From Novosphingobium sp. SG919 (GTDB lineage: Bacteria > Pseudomonadota > Alphaproteobacteria > Sphingomonadales > Sphingomonadaceae), in NCBI RefSeq assembly GCF_012932495.1, contig NZ_JABCNG010000003.1, positions 248,001 to 312,000 of the forward strand: DNA of 64,000 bases, in the 5' to 3' direction. A program made the position numbers and the translations under genes. Below are positions 44,621 to 53,972 of the stretch, piece after piece (position 1 is the stretch's first letter; every line of letters begins with the position of its first letter). The notes below the pieces were generated by a model that was not told the DNA's origin, did not search any database, and worked only from the letters and a program-made list of their open reading frames with translations.

Positions 44621-45862
44621 ATGGGTGCATTCGAAGCGGGCTTTGCGGATGTGGTGATCGTTGGCGCAGGCCACGGTGGCGCACAAGCCGCCATTGCCTT
44701 GCGGCAGAACGGCTTTGCCGGATCGATCCTGGTGATCGGTCGCGAGCCGGAATTGCCCTATGAACGCCCGCCGCTGTCCAAGGAATACCTCGCCCGCGAC
44801 AAGACATTCGACCGCATCACCATTCGCCCCGCGGCCTTCTGGGCCGACAAGCAGGTGGAAATGGCGCTGGGCCACGAAGTGGTGGCAGTCGATCCCGATG
44901 CGCGCAGCCTGCGCACGGCCGATGGTGCCACGGTCAGCTATGGCGACCTGATCTGGGCGACCGGCGGCGACGCGCGGCGCCTGTCTTGCGCCGGGCACGA
45001 CCTGATCGGCGTACACGGCGTGCGCACGCGCGCCGACGCCGACCGCCTGATGGCCGAGCTGGACGCCGGGGCCAAGCGCGCCGTGGTGATCGGCGGCGGC
45101 TATATCGGATTGGAAGCAGCCGCCGTGCTGACCAAGCTGGGCTGCCATGTCACGCTGCTCGAAGCGCTGCCGCGCGTGCTGGCGCGCGTGGCCGGCGAAG
45201 CGCTGTCCACCTTCTATCAGGACGAGCACCGCGCCCATGGCGTGGACCTGCGCACGCAAGTGGCGGTCGATTGCCTGGAAGGCGATGGCACCAAGGTAAC
45301 CGGCGTGCGCCTGGCCGATGGCAGCGTGTTGCCCGCCGACCTGGTGATCGTGGGCATCGGCATCATCCCCCAGGTGGGGCCGCTGCTGGCCGCGGGCGCG
45401 GGCGGCGGCAACGGGGTGGACGTGGACGAATTCTGCCGCACGTCCTTGCCGCATGTCTATGCGATCGGCGATTGCGCCGCCCATGCCAACGATTTTGCCG
45501 ATGGCGCGGTGATCCGCCTGGAATCGGTGCAGAACGCCAACGACCAGGCGACCGCCGCGGCCAAGGCGATCTGCGGCGCGCCCGTGCCTTACAAGGCAAC
45601 GCCGTGGTTCTGGTCCAACCAGTATGACCTGCGCCTGCAGACCGTGGGCCTTTCGACCGGGCACGACCTGGCCGTGCTGCGCGGCGATCCGGGCACGCGC
45701 AGCTTTTCGGTGGTCTACCTCAAGCAGGGCAAGGTGATCGCGCTCGATTGCGTGAACATGGTCAAGGACTATGTCCAGGGCAAGAAACTGGTGGAAGCGC
45801 GTGCCCCGATCGCGCCCGAACGGCTGGCCGATGCCAGTGTGCCGCTCAAGGAACTGCTCTGA
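44621..45862 (+). CDS. FAD-dependent NAD(P)H:ferredoxin reductase-type oxidoreductase
   Basis: A 413-residue flavoprotein of the putidaredoxin/rubredoxin reductase type. FAD binding: [14 protein letters not shown] at the N-terminus and [10 protein letters not shown] later. NAD(P)H binding: [21 protein letters not shown]. The C-terminal reductase domain ([15 protein letters not shown]) is present. AGAGGAGGA precedes the ATG. Such enzymes feed electrons to ferredoxins of cytochrome P450 or Rieske oxygenases; no ferredoxin or oxygenase is adjacent, so the partner is encoded elsewhere. It converges with the comM-like gene, 13 bases apart. Confidence 0.9.
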   Translation: MGAFEAGFADVVIVGAGHGGAQAAIALRQNGFAGSILVIGREPELPYERPPLSKEYLARDKTFDRITIRPAAFWADKQVEMALGHEVVAVDPDARSLRTADGATVSYGDLIWATGGDARRLSCAGHDLIGVHGVRTRADADRLMAELDAGAKRAVVIGGGYIGLEAAAVLTKLGCHVTLLEALPRVLARVAGEALSTFYQDEHRAHGVDLRTQVAVDCLEGDGTKVTGVRLADGSVLPADLVIVGIGIIPQVGPLLAAGAGGGNGVDVDEFCRTSLPHVYAIGDCAAHANDFADGAVIRLESVQNANDQATAAAKAICGAPVPYKATPWFWSNQYDLRLQTVGLSTGHDLAVLRGDPGTRSFSVVYLKQGKVIALDCVNMVKDYVQGKKLVEARAPIAPERLADASVPLKELL

Positions 45863-45875
45863 ATTTGCCGGCCGC

Positions 45876-47384
45876 TCAGGCGCGGGGGGCCTGGCGCCTG
45901 TAGCTCAACGCCTCGGCGACGTGCACGCGGCCCACGCTGTCTGCGCCGGATAGATCGGCGATGGTGCGCGCCACGCGCAGGATGCGGGTATAGCCGCGTG
46001 CCGAAAGGCGCATGGCTTCGGCTGCCTTGAACAGCAATTGCCGCCCCGGCTCGTCGGGCGTGGCAAAGCGTTCGAGCAGGTCGCCGTCCAGCTCGGCATT
46101 GTTGCGCCGGTTGCTGCCTTCCAGCCGCGCCGTCTGCCGCGCACGGGCGGCCGCCACGCGCGCGGCCACCTGGTCCGATCCTTCGGCCGGCGGGGGCAGG
46201 GCCAGATCGGCAGCCGAGACCGGATCGACTTCGACGTGGAGGTCGATACGGTCGAGCAGCGGCCCCGACACCTTGGACTGGTAATCGGCGGCGCACTTGG
46301 GCGCGCGGCTGCAGCCCAGCGCGGGATCGCCCAGGTGGCCGCAGCGGCATGGATTCATCGCCGCAACCAGCTGCACCCGCGCCGGGAAAGTCACATGGGC
46401 ATTGGCGCGGGCCACGGTCACTTCGCCGGTTTCCAGCGGCTGGCGCAGCGAATCGAGCACGACGCGCTGGAATTCGGGCAGTTCGTCGAGGAACAGCACG
46501 CCCAGGTGCGCCAGGCTCACTTCGCCCGGCCGCACGCGCAGGCCACCGCCGGTCAGCGCCGCCATCGAAGCGGAATGGTGGGGGCTGCGAAACGGCCGCG
46601 CGCGGCTGATCCGCCCTTCCTCCAGCGTGCCCGCCACCGAGGCGACGAGTGAGGTTTCCAGCGCCTCGCCCGGCGTCAGTTCGGGCAGGATGCCGGGCAG
46701 GCACGAGGCCATCAATGACTTGCCCGCGCCCGGCGGCCCCACCAGCAGCAGGTTGTGCCCCCCGGCGGCGGCAATCTCCAGCGCGCGCTTGGCGGTTTCC
46801 TGGCCTTTTACCTGCCTGAGGTCGGCCATGCGCACGGGGGGCAGGGCCTGGCCCACCTCGGGCGGGGCGAGGCGCTGCGTGCCTTTGAGGTGGTTGAGCA
46901 GCGAGATCAGGTCTGGCGCAGCGATCACGTCGATGCCGCTGGCCCAGCGCGCCTCGCTGCCTTGCGCGGCCGGGCACACCAGGCCCTTTTCCGCCCCGCT
47001 GGCGTGCAGCGCAGCCAGCAGCACGCCGGGGCTGGGAATGATCCGCCCATCCAGCGCCAGCTCGCCCACGGCCACATAGTCGGCAATCGTCTCGCGATCG
47101 ACCACGCCCATCGCCGCCAGCAGGGCCAGCGCGATCGGCAGATCGTAGTGCGAGCCTTCCTTGGGCAGGTCGGCCGGGGAAAGATTGATCGTGATGCGCT
47201 TGGGCGGCAGGCTCAGCCCCAGGGCAGCCAGCGCGGAATGCACGCGTTCGCGGCTTTCGCCCACGGCCTTGTCGGGCAGGCCGACCACGCGGAACGAAGG
47301 CAGGCCGGGCGCCACCTGGCACTGCACTTCCACCGCGCGGGCTTCCAGCCCCAAGTAAGCCACCGTCGATACCAGCGAAACCAT
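45876..47384 (-). CDS. comM: YifB/ComM-family Mg-chelatase-like AAA+ ATPase
   Basis: A 502-residue ATPase with a Lon-protease-like N-terminal domain (FRVVGLPDKAVGESRERVHSALAALG, DLPKEGSHYDLPIALALLAAMG), Walker A LLVGPPGAGKSLMA, FRSPHHSAS, Walker B VLFLDELPEF, and zinc-type cysteines in AAMNPCRCGHLG. ComM is a helicase that extends branch migration during natural transformation; homologues occur in many non-competent species. A repeat cluster lies between this gene and polA. The ATG at 47384 fits the family N-terminus. Confidence 0.93.
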   Translation of the reverse strand: MVSLVSTVAYLGLEARAVEVQCQVAPGLPSFRVVGLPDKAVGESRERVHSALAALGLSLPPKRITINLSPADLPKEGSHYDLPIALALLAAMGVVDRETIADYVAVGELALDGRIIPSPGVLLAALHASGAEKGLVCPAAQGSEARWASGIDVIAAPDLISLLNHLKGTQRLAPPEVGQALPPVRMADLRQVKGQETAKRALEIAAAGGHNLLLVGPPGAGKSLMASCLPGILPELTPGEALETSLVASVAGTLEEGRISRARPFRSPHHSASMAALTGGGLRVRPGEVSLAHLGVLFLDELPEFQRVVLDSLRQPLETGEVTVARANAHVTFPARVQLVAAMNPCRCGHLGDPALGCSRAPKCAADYQSKVSGPLLDRIDLHVEVDPVSAADLALPPPAEGSDQVAARVAAARARQTARLEGSNRRNNAELDGDLLERFATPDEPGRQLLFKAAEAMRLSARGYTRILRVARTIADLSGADSVGRVHVAEALSYRRQAPRA

Positions 47385-47470
47385 GGCGCGAGGGTTGCCG
47401 CCCAGGGCGCTGCGTCACAAGGGGGCGGGGGGTAGTGCTGCCATATCGGTGGCGATTGTTACGCGACAGG

Positions 47471-47550
47471 CCCTCCCCAAACCCCTCCCGCAAGCGGGAG
47501 GGGCTTCTCATTCTCCCTCTCCCGCTTGCGGGAGGGGGTGGGGGGAGGGC
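47471..47550. repeat. Pair of CCCTCCCGC-hairpin repeats
   Basis: Two adjacent hairpins, CCCCTCCCGCAAGCGGGAGGGG and CCCTCTCCCGCTTGCGGGAGGG, are framed by CCCTCCCC and GGGGGAGGG. They lie downstream of polA and upstream of the comM-like gene on the same strand. The element is related in style, not sequence, to the other dispersed repeats. Confidence 0.7.
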
Positions 47551-47567
47551 ATGTTGTCCTCGTCAGC

Positions 47568-50399
47568 TTAGTGCGCCGCGCCCCAACTGTGGCCGGTGCC
47601 GATCTCCACGCCCAGCGGCACGGTGAGCTGGACCGAGGGCGCGGCGGCATTGGCCATCACGGCGCGGATCACGTCGCTCGCCGCCGCCACGTCTTCCTCG
47701 GGCAGTTCGAACACCAGTTCGTCGTGCACCTGCAGCAGCATCTTCACGCGGGGCAGGCCGGCGGCTTCCAGTGCGGGCAGCATGCGGGCCATGGCGCGCT
47801 TGATGATGTCGGCGCTGGTGCCCTGGATCGGGGCGTTGATCGCGGCGCGCTCGCTGCCCTGGCGTTCGGCCTGGGTGCCCGAATTGATGCGCGGGAACCA
47901 GGTCTTGCGGCCGAACAGCGTTTGCGAATAGCCCTTGGCCCGCACGCTCTCGAGCGTTTCGTGGATGTAGCGCTGGATGCCGGGGAACCGCTCGAAATAG
48001 CGGTCGATCATCGCCTGGGCTTCATCCGCGCTGGTGGCAAGGCGCGTGGCCAGGCCCCAGCGGCTGATGCCATAGAGGATGGCGAAGTTGATCGTCTTGG
48101 CGCGGCCGCGCGTGTCGCGGTTGACCTCGCCGAACAGCTCGCGCGCGGTGCGGGCGTGGATGTCCTCGCCCTGCTCGAACGCGTCGCGCAAGGGCGCCAC
48201 GTCGGCAATGTGGGCGGCCAGGCGCAGTTCGATCTGCGAATAGTCGGCACTGAGCAGCACATGCCCCGGCGCGGCCACGAAAGCCTCGCGAATCTCGCGG
48301 CCGATTTCGGTGCGGATCGGGATGTTCTGCAAGTTGGGATCGTTGGACGATAGCCGCCCGGTCTGCGCCCCCACCAGGCTGTAGCTGGTGTGCACGCGGC
48401 CGGTTTCGGGGTTGATCGCGGCCTGCAGGGCATCGGTATAAGTGCTTTTCAGCTTGGACAGCTGGCGCCATTCCAGCACCAGCGTGGCCACTTCGGCGCC
48501 CTGCCCGGCGAGCGTTTCCAGCACCGACTGGTCGGTGGAATATTGCCCGCTCTTGCCCTTCTTGCCGCCCTTGTAGCCCAGCTTGTCGAACAGCACCTCG
48601 CCCAGCTGCTTGGGGCTGCCGATGGTGAAGGAAACGCCGGCCTTTTCGTGGATCACGCCTTCGAGCCGCGCGATCTCGGCGGCAAAGCGGGTGGAGAGGT
48701 TGGCCAGCTGCTCGCGGTCCACGCGGATGCCGTGGCGCTCCATCTGGGCCACGACGGGGACCAGCGGGCGATCGACGCGCTGGTAGATCCGCGTGCCGCC
48801 TTCGTCGGAGAGGCGCGGGGCAAACAGCTGGTGCAGGCGCCAGGTCACGTCGGCATCCTCGGCGGCATAGCGCGTGGCATCGGCCAGCGGCACTTCGGCA
48901 AAGGAAATCTGCTTCTTGCCGCTGCCGCACACGTCCTTGAACAGCATCGTGGTGTGCTGCAGGTGGCGGCTGGCGAGTTCGTCCATCCCGTGGCCGGCCA
49001 GGCCGGTTTCGCTGCGCCCCGCGTCGAGGCAGAAGCTCATCACCATGGTATCGTCGATCGGCGCCACGGCGATGCCGTGGCGGGCCAGCACGGTCAGGTC
49101 ATACTTGATGTTCTGCCCCACCTTGAGCACCGCATCGCTTTCCAGCAGCGGCTTGAGCGCAGCCAGCGCCTCGGCGCGGGGGATCTGCACCGGCACTTCG
49201 CTGAACATGTCGGTGCCGCGATGGCCCAGCGGGATATAGCAGGCCTGGTTCGGCCCCACCGCCAGGCTTACGCCGACCAGATCGGCGCGCATCGAATCGA
49301 GCGCCGAGGTTTCGGTGTCGATCGCCACGGTCCGCGCGGCAAAGGCGCGGGTGATCCAGTCCTGCAGTTCGGAGAGGGACTGGACGCAAGGATAGGCATC
49401 GCGGTCGATCGCCGGCCAGGCGGGCAGTGGCTGGCGCGTCGATTCGGCCGTGACCGGCGCCGGGCTGCCCGAATCACCTTCCACCAGCGGGGTCGCCGCC
49501 GCGAGCGCCGGGCTGCCCAGCTTGCGCAGCAGGCTGGTGAAGCCATGGGTGGACAGGAACGCAGCCAAAGGTTCGGGCGGAATCGGCCCCAGGGCAAAGT
49601 CTTCCAGCGGCACGGGCAGCGCGCAATCTTCCTTGAGCGCCACGAGCTGGCGCGACAGGCGGGCCATCTCGGCCTGCTCGATCAGGCTGTCGCGCAGCTT
49701 GCCCGCCTTCATCGCCGGCGCGGCGGCCAGCGCGCCTTCCAGCCCGCCGTGTTCCACGATCAGCTTGGTCGCGGTCTTGGGGCCGATGCCGCGAATGCCC
49801 GGCACATTGTCTACCGCATCGCCCATCAGCGCGAGCACATCGCCCACCAGTTCGGGCGGCACGCCAAACTTTTCCACAACCTCGGGAATGCCGATGCGCT
49901 GGTTCTTCATCGTGTCGAGCATGTCGACACAGCCTGCGCCGCCCTGGGCGCATTTGCCCACCAGCTGCATCAAGTCCTTGTCGGAAGACACGATCGTGAC
50001 GTCCCAGCCCTGTGCCGTGGCGGCGCGGGCATAGCTGGCGATCAGATCGTCGGCCTCAAGGCCGTCTTCCTCGATGCAGGCCAGGCTGAACGCGCGCGTG
50101 GCATCACGGATCAGCGGGAACTGCGGCTTGAGGTCTTCGGGCGGCGGCGGGCGATTGGCCTTGTACTGATCGTACAGGGCATTGCGGAACGTGATCGAGC
50201 CCTTGTCGAGAATCACCGCCAGATGCGTGGGGCCATCGGCCTTGTGCAGGTCTTCTGCCAGGCGCCACAGCATCGTGGTATAGCCATAGACCGCGCCCAC
50301 CGGGGTACCCTGCGGGTTCGTGAGCGGCGGCAGGCGGTGATAGGCGCGGAAGATATAGGCCGAGCCATCGACGAGATAGAGGTGATTGCGGGAATCCAT
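47568..50399 (-). CDS. polA: DNA polymerase I
   Basis: PolA fills gaps in repair and removes RNA primers. The 943-residue product begins at ATG 50399 (MDSRNHLYLVDGSAYIFRAYH) with a complete 5'-3' exonuclease domain. A 3'-5' proofreading domain follows with its acidic residues intact (VAIDTETSALD, KVGQNIKYDL, YAAEDADVTWRL), and then the family A polymerase domain (DYSQIELRLAAHIADV, KTINFAILYGISRWGLA, QVHDELVFELP). The longer upstream reading frame has no support. Confidence 0.97.
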   Translation of the reverse strand: MDSRNHLYLVDGSAYIFRAYHRLPPLTNPQGTPVGAVYGYTTMLWRLAEDLHKADGPTHLAVILDKGSITFRNALYDQYKANRPPPPEDLKPQFPLIRDATRAFSLACIEEDGLEADDLIASYARAATAQGWDVTIVSSDKDLMQLVGKCAQGGAGCVDMLDTMKNQRIGIPEVVEKFGVPPELVGDVLALMGDAVDNVPGIRGIGPKTATKLIVEHGGLEGALAAAPAMKAGKLRDSLIEQAEMARLSRQLVALKEDCALPVPLEDFALGPIPPEPLAAFLSTHGFTSLLRKLGSPALAAATPLVEGDSGSPAPVTAESTRQPLPAWPAIDRDAYPCVQSLSELQDWITRAFAARTVAIDTETSALDSMRADLVGVSLAVGPNQACYIPLGHRGTDMFSEVPVQIPRAEALAALKPLLESDAVLKVGQNIKYDLTVLARHGIAVAPIDDTMVMSFCLDAGRSETGLAGHGMDELASRHLQHTTMLFKDVCGSGKKQISFAEVPLADATRYAAEDADVTWRLHQLFAPRLSDEGGTRIYQRVDRPLVPVVAQMERHGIRVDREQLANLSTRFAAEIARLEGVIHEKAGVSFTIGSPKQLGEVLFDKLGYKGGKKGKSGQYSTDQSVLETLAGQGAEVATLVLEWRQLSKLKSTYTDALQAAINPETGRVHTSYSLVGAQTGRLSSNDPNLQNIPIRTEIGREIREAFVAAPGHVLLSADYSQIELRLAAHIADVAPLRDAFEQGEDIHARTARELFGEVNRDTRGRAKTINFAILYGISRWGLATRLATSADEAQAMIDRYFERFPGIQRYIHETLESVRAKGYSQTLFGRKTWFPRINSGTQAERQGSERAAINAPIQGTSADIIKRAMARMLPALEAAGLPRVKMLLQVHDELVFELPEEDVAAASDVIRAVMANAAAPSVQLTVPLGVEIGTGHSWGAAH

Positions 50400-50761
50400 G
50401 GAATGCGTCCTAGCGCTTCGCCCGGCATTTGGAAAATGGCCGTTTGGAAAATGGGCCGCAGGGGATTTTCGCCACGCTGCCCACGGACAAGCGCAAGTGC
50501 GCGATTTTGTGTGCATATGCGCAATAGCCCTGATGGGCATTTAACGCTTTGTCGCTGCAAAAGGGCATTTGGGCGCAGCAGCGCTCGCGCAAAAAACCCT
50601 TGCCGCTAAGGGCGATAGCGACGGCCCGTCGCAATGCTGTCGTCTTGTGCTTGCAAGCCGATGAATTGCCGATTAATTGGGACGTCGAAGTCTACCGTGG
50701 GAGTAGGCTTTGCGGCGGGCTTTGCCCGGCGCGGTTCACTTCAATCCAGGGATTGTAACGC
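50400..50761. promoter_or_regulatory. 362-base divergent region between polA and a small lipoprotein gene
   Basis: No gene is supported. Next to polA lies a tandem TTTGGAAAATGG(G)CCG repeat at 50428-50458. A CCCTTGCCGCTAAGGG hairpin follows A-rich sequence near 50597-50613. The 120 bases before the lipoprotein gene are relatively AT-rich and probably hold its promoter, but no box matches well. Confidence 0.5.
50428..50458. repeat. Tandem 15-16-base repeat in the polA leader
   Basis: TTTGGAAAATGGCCG is followed immediately by TTTGGAAAATGGGCCG. The pair begins 29 bases upstream of the polA start codon on the minus strand. Confidence 0.7.
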
Positions 50762-50959
50762 ATGCGCAAGCTCATCCTCGCCGCCGTCGCCGGCACCGCC
50801 TTCGCCCTCGCCGGCTGCTCGGAAAAGCCGGCTGACACTGCCACTGAAGCTGCCAGCGAAGCTGCTGACGCTTCGGCCGACGCTTCGGCTGCTGCTGCTG
50901 ACGCCAGCGCTTCGGCTTCGGAAGCCGCCGCTGACGCGAGCGCTGCCGCGAAGATGTAA
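50762..50959 (+). CDS. Small Ala/Ser-rich lipoprotein
   Basis: A 65-residue protein with a clear lipoprotein signal, MRKLILAAVAGTAFALAGCS: basic start, hydrophobic core and an LAGC lipobox with cysteine at residue 19. The mature part of about 46 residues is almost entirely Ala, Ser, Asp and Glu in a near-repeating pattern (ADASA, ASEAA), so it is probably an extended or helical acidic peptide anchored to a membrane. A strong terminator follows at 50991, marking a single-gene unit. No function is recognised; its design recalls small envelope lipoproteins. Confidence 0.75.
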   Translation: MRKLILAAVAGTAFALAGCSEKPADTATEAASEAADASADASAAAADASASASEAAADASAAAKM

Positions 50960-50990
50960 TCCCAGCCCGCAAGGGCAGGTTACAGATAGA

Positions 50991-51023
50991 AAAGGGCGTA
51001 GCCTTCGCGGCTGCGCCCTTTTT
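50991..51023 (+). terminator. Terminator of the small lipoprotein gene
   Basis: AAAGGGCGTAGCC pairs with GGCTGCGCCCTTT (one G-T wobble) around a five-base loop and is followed by a T-run. Confidence 0.85.
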
Positions 51024-51092
51024 CGCATGTGCAGCGCGAATCGCCGGTCCCGGCCTGTGTGCGGTGCAGCGATGTTGCCGCACAACGCAAAT

Positions 51093-51131
51093 GGCCCCCT
51101 CTTCTTCAGAGGAGGGGGTTGGGGGTGGTGC
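51093..51131. repeat. Small hairpin repeat (CCCCTCCTCTTCAGAGGAGGGG family), copy 2
   Basis: CCCCCTCTTCTTCAGAGGAGGG with the trailing GGTTGGGGGTGGTG matches the copy at 21234-21275 with one stem mismatch. It lies between converging genes. Confidence 0.75.
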
Positions 51132-51199
51132 CGGGCCTTGCGCCAAGGGGCCGCGACAAGCGCGGCCCGAACGGCTCTTGTTCTGGATTATCAACGGCT

Positions 51200-51226
51200 C
51201 CGTTCGCCCTGAGCCTGTCGAAGGGC
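51200..51226. repeat. Short sphingomonad-type repeat (GTTCGCCCTGAGCCTGTCGAAGG)
   Basis: The sequence CGTTCGCCCTGAGCCTGTCG followed by AAGGG has inverted ends (TTCGCCCT/AGGGC) and matches a short interspersed repeat I recall as frequent in sphingomonad intergenic regions. It lies just beyond the stop of the beta-lactamase-like gene. Confidence 0.55.
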
Positions 51227-51233
51227 CCGCGCG

Positions 51234-52223
51234 TTACCGCCGCCGCGAAACTTCGCCGGTCAGGTTCGGCCCGTCGGACGGAGTGAGGAAGCCTTCATAG
51301 AGCGTGGCGGCGATGCGCGAGATCATGCCGGCCTGGGCGGTGTGGTTTTCCGGCCCGGCCACGAAGATCGCCATGGCCAGGTGCCGGCCATCGGGCATGC
51401 GCACGATGCCCACGTCGTCGGTCACGCCGGCCAGCGTGCCGGTCTTGTGGGCCAGCAGCACGCCTTCGGGCAGGCCGGCACGAATGCGGTTCTTGCCGGT
51501 GCTGGTGCGGGTCATGGTGTCGAGCAGCACGGCACGGGCCTGGGGGCTGAGCGCGCCGCCCCGGTCGATCGCGGAAAGCAGCGCGATCATGGCGCGCGGC
51601 GTGCTCGACGTGCCGGTGTCGATCGCGCGGGCCGGGTTGATTCGCCCGTCGTCGCGCACCAGCGTGGCCATGGTATGGTCCAGGTGCTGGCCCGAAATGC
51701 CGGTCTGCACCAGGAAGCGGTTGACCGCGCCGATCCCGCCAACCGCAGCAATCAGCCCGTCGGTGGCGTGGTTGTCGCTGCGCGTGATCATGCGTTCCAG
51801 CAGAGTCTGCGCGGTATAGACCGGGCCGGGGCGCACCATCGCCACCAGATTGCGGCGCCCGGCCGGCTCGGGCACCGGCATCATCATCGGCAATTGCTGG
51901 TCCAGCCGGAAGCGGCCTTGCTCCACCATCTGCAGGAACGTGGCGGCGACGGCCACCTTGGCGGTGCTGGCCATGGGGAAGGGCATGTCGCCATTGATCA
52001 GCACTTGCCCGCCGCCATCCAGGTCCATCGCGGCAACGCCCACGCGGCCCCGCGCAGCAGCGGCAATGGCGGCAACCCGTTGCTGGATGGCCAGATCGCG
52101 TGCGCTTTGCACGGCGGCCGGCGGCCGGCTCTGCACGGCCGGGCTGGTGGCGGCCAAGGCCGGAAAGGCCGCCAGAACGGCAGCCAGGATGCGCAGTTTA
52201 CGCTTGGATTGAAACCCGACCAT
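51234..52223 (-). CDS. Class A beta-lactamase-like serine hydrolase (no omega-loop glutamate)
   Basis: A 329-residue exported protein with a signal peptide (KLRILAAVLAAFPALAATSPA) and the penicillin-recognising serine fold: S86-T-A-K89, S149-D-N151 and K260-T-G262. In class A enzymes an ExxLN in the omega loop supplies the deacylating glutamate. Here the corresponding stretch reads LDHTMATLV, and the loop (about residues 181-208) is longer. The protein may therefore bind beta-lactams slowly, act as a DD-peptidase, or use another residue. It should not be called a resistance enzyme from sequence alone. It is a single-gene unit. Confidence 0.82.
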   Translation of the reverse strand: MVGFQSKRKLRILAAVLAAFPALAATSPAVQSRPPAAVQSARDLAIQQRVAAIAAAARGRVGVAAMDLDGGGQVLINGDMPFPMASTAKVAVAATFLQMVEQGRFRLDQQLPMMMPVPEPAGRRNLVAMVRPGPVYTAQTLLERMITRSDNHATDGLIAAVGGIGAVNRFLVQTGISGQHLDHTMATLVRDDGRINPARAIDTGTSSTPRAMIALLSAIDRGGALSPQARAVLLDTMTRTSTGKNRIRAGLPEGVLLAHKTGTLAGVTDDVGIVRMPDGRHLAMAIFVAGPENHTAQAGMISRIAATLYEGFLTPSDGPNLTGEVSRRR

Positions 52224-52385
52224 TATGAGGGATTACCCCGACCCATCTTATTATTTCGTTGCGCCAGGATAAGCCATTGTGACTCCGGCGCAAAGGCAGG
52301 TGGTTCCCCGATTCGCCGCCACCCGGCGCACAGGCGCTGCAATTCGTCGCAAGTGTAAAATGCGGCGGCGTTTCTAACCGAGTGT

Positions 52386-52401
52386 GCCGGCTTGCGCCGG
52401 C
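52386..52401 (-). terminator. Hairpin immediately after dnaB
   Basis: GCCGGC-TTGC-GCCGGC lies right at the dnaB stop codon on the minus strand. No T-run follows, so termination is uncertain. Confidence 0.4.
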
Positions 52402-52402
52402 G

Positions 52403-53908
52403 TCAATCGTCCATGTCGTGCATCATCTGGTCGGGCGCCAAATCGCTGAATCGCGTGATCCGCGCTTCGAAGCGCAGGCGCACTTTCCCGGTAGAGCCGT
52501 GGCGCTGCTTGGCCACGATCAGTTCGGCCAGGCCGAACACGCGCTCCATTTCCGCGGCCCAGGCGGCGTGGGCCTCGTGGGTCTTGGCGTCGTCGCTTTC
52601 CACCGGGCGCTTGGGCTCGCGCGAGGCGACGTAATAGTCTTCGCGGAAGACGAACCAGACCATGTCGGCGTCCTGCTCGATCGAGCCCGATTCGCGCAAG
52701 TCCGAGAGCATCGGCCGCTTGTCGTCACGCTGTTCCACCGCGCGCGACAGCTGCGACAGGGCGATCACCGGAACCGAGAGTTCCTTGGCCAGGGTCTTGA
52801 GGCCGCGCGAGATTTCCGAGATTTCGTTGACGCGGTTGTCGGACCGGCCCGAGCCCGAGAGCAGCTGGAGATAGTCGACCACGATCAGCCCGATATCGTG
52901 CCGCCGCTTCAACCGGCGGGCGCGGGTGCGCAGCGCACCGATCGACAGGCCGGGCGTGTCATCGATATAGAGCGGCAGTTCGGCCAGGCGCTGGCTGGCG
53001 AACGACAGCTGCTGGAAATCCTCGCGGCTGATGCGGCCCATGCGCAGCGATTCGGAACTGATGCCCGATTGTTCGGCCAGGATACGCGTGGCCAGCTGGT
53101 CCGCGCTCATTTCCAGGCTGAAGAACGCCACGGCGGCGCCCACCGAATCCTTGACCGGGATGCCGCGCGCCATGTCGTCGCGCAGCCGGTCGGCGGCGTT
53201 GAACGCGATGTTGGTGACGAGCGATGTCTTGCCCATGCCCGGACGCCCGGCCAGGATGATCAAGTCCGAATCGTGCAGGCCGCCGATCTTTTCGTTGACC
53301 GAGGTAAGGCCGGTGGTCTTGCCCGAGATATGGCCGCCCGATAGCAGCGCCTTCTCGATCATTTCCAGGCTGGCGCGGGTGGCCTGGCCGAACGTCTGCG
53401 CCTCGTTGCCGGTCTGCGCGCCTTCGGCCACGGAAAACAGCGCGGCTTCGGCCTGTTCCACCTGTTTGAGCGGCTCCACCGTCTCGCTGGTGTCCATCGC
53501 GCCTTCGACCAGGTTGCGCCCCACGCTGATCAACTCGCGCAGCAGGGCCAGGTCATAGATCTGCTGGGCCAGTTCGCGCGGCGCCAACAGGCCCTGCCCA
53601 TCGCCGGTCAACCGCGCGAGATAGGCGGTGCCGCCCAGCTCTTTCAGCTCCTCGTCGCTTTCGAAATAGGGCTTGAGCGTGACGGGCGTGACGATCGCCT
53701 TGCGGTCGATGAGCGCCAGGATGCGTTCGAACACGCGGCCATGCACGGGGGCAAAGAAATGATCGGGCCGCAAGGGCACGGTCATTTCCTCCAGGATGCG
53801 GTTGTCGATCAGAACGGCGCCGAGAAAGGCAGCCTCTGCCTCGACATTGGCGGGAAGCGCACGGACCTCGCTGGCCGGACGCGCGAGAATGGCTTCGCTG
53901 GCGGACAT
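52403..53908 (-). CDS. dnaB: Replicative DNA helicase DnaB
   Basis: DnaB unwinds DNA at the replication fork as a hexamer. The 501-residue product has the N-terminal primase-interacting domain (PANVEAEAAFLGAVLIDNRILEE) and a RecA-like domain with Walker A LAGRPGMGKTSLVTNIA, VAFFSLEMSADQLATRIL, YLQLLSGSGR and ALSQLSRAVEQRDDKRPMLSDLRESGSIEQDAD. The start ATG 53908 matches the family start; the frame is open farther upstream. Its upstream region holds an inverted DnaA-box-like pair. Confidence 0.97.
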   Translation of the reverse strand: MSASEAILARPASEVRALPANVEAEAAFLGAVLIDNRILEEMTVPLRPDHFFAPVHGRVFERILALIDRKAIVTPVTLKPYFESDEELKELGGTAYLARLTGDGQGLLAPRELAQQIYDLALLRELISVGRNLVEGAMDTSETVEPLKQVEQAEAALFSVAEGAQTGNEAQTFGQATRASLEMIEKALLSGGHISGKTTGLTSVNEKIGGLHDSDLIILAGRPGMGKTSLVTNIAFNAADRLRDDMARGIPVKDSVGAAVAFFSLEMSADQLATRILAEQSGISSESLRMGRISREDFQQLSFASQRLAELPLYIDDTPGLSIGALRTRARRLKRRHDIGLIVVDYLQLLSGSGRSDNRVNEISEISRGLKTLAKELSVPVIALSQLSRAVEQRDDKRPMLSDLRESGSIEQDADMVWFVFREDYYVASREPKRPVESDDAKTHEAHAAWAAEMERVFGLAELIVAKQRHGSTGKVRLRFEARITRFSDLAPDQMMHDMDD

Positions 53909-53972
53909 GACATCAAAATGAACCAAGCCCCGGGGTGTGGCAAGGCGCCGATGCGGCTCGCCCGTCCAGCCG

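Noticed and set aside
51234..52223. Call as an antibiotic-resistance beta-lactamase
   Set aside because: The omega-loop glutamate motif is missing, so hydrolysis of beta-lactams cannot be claimed.
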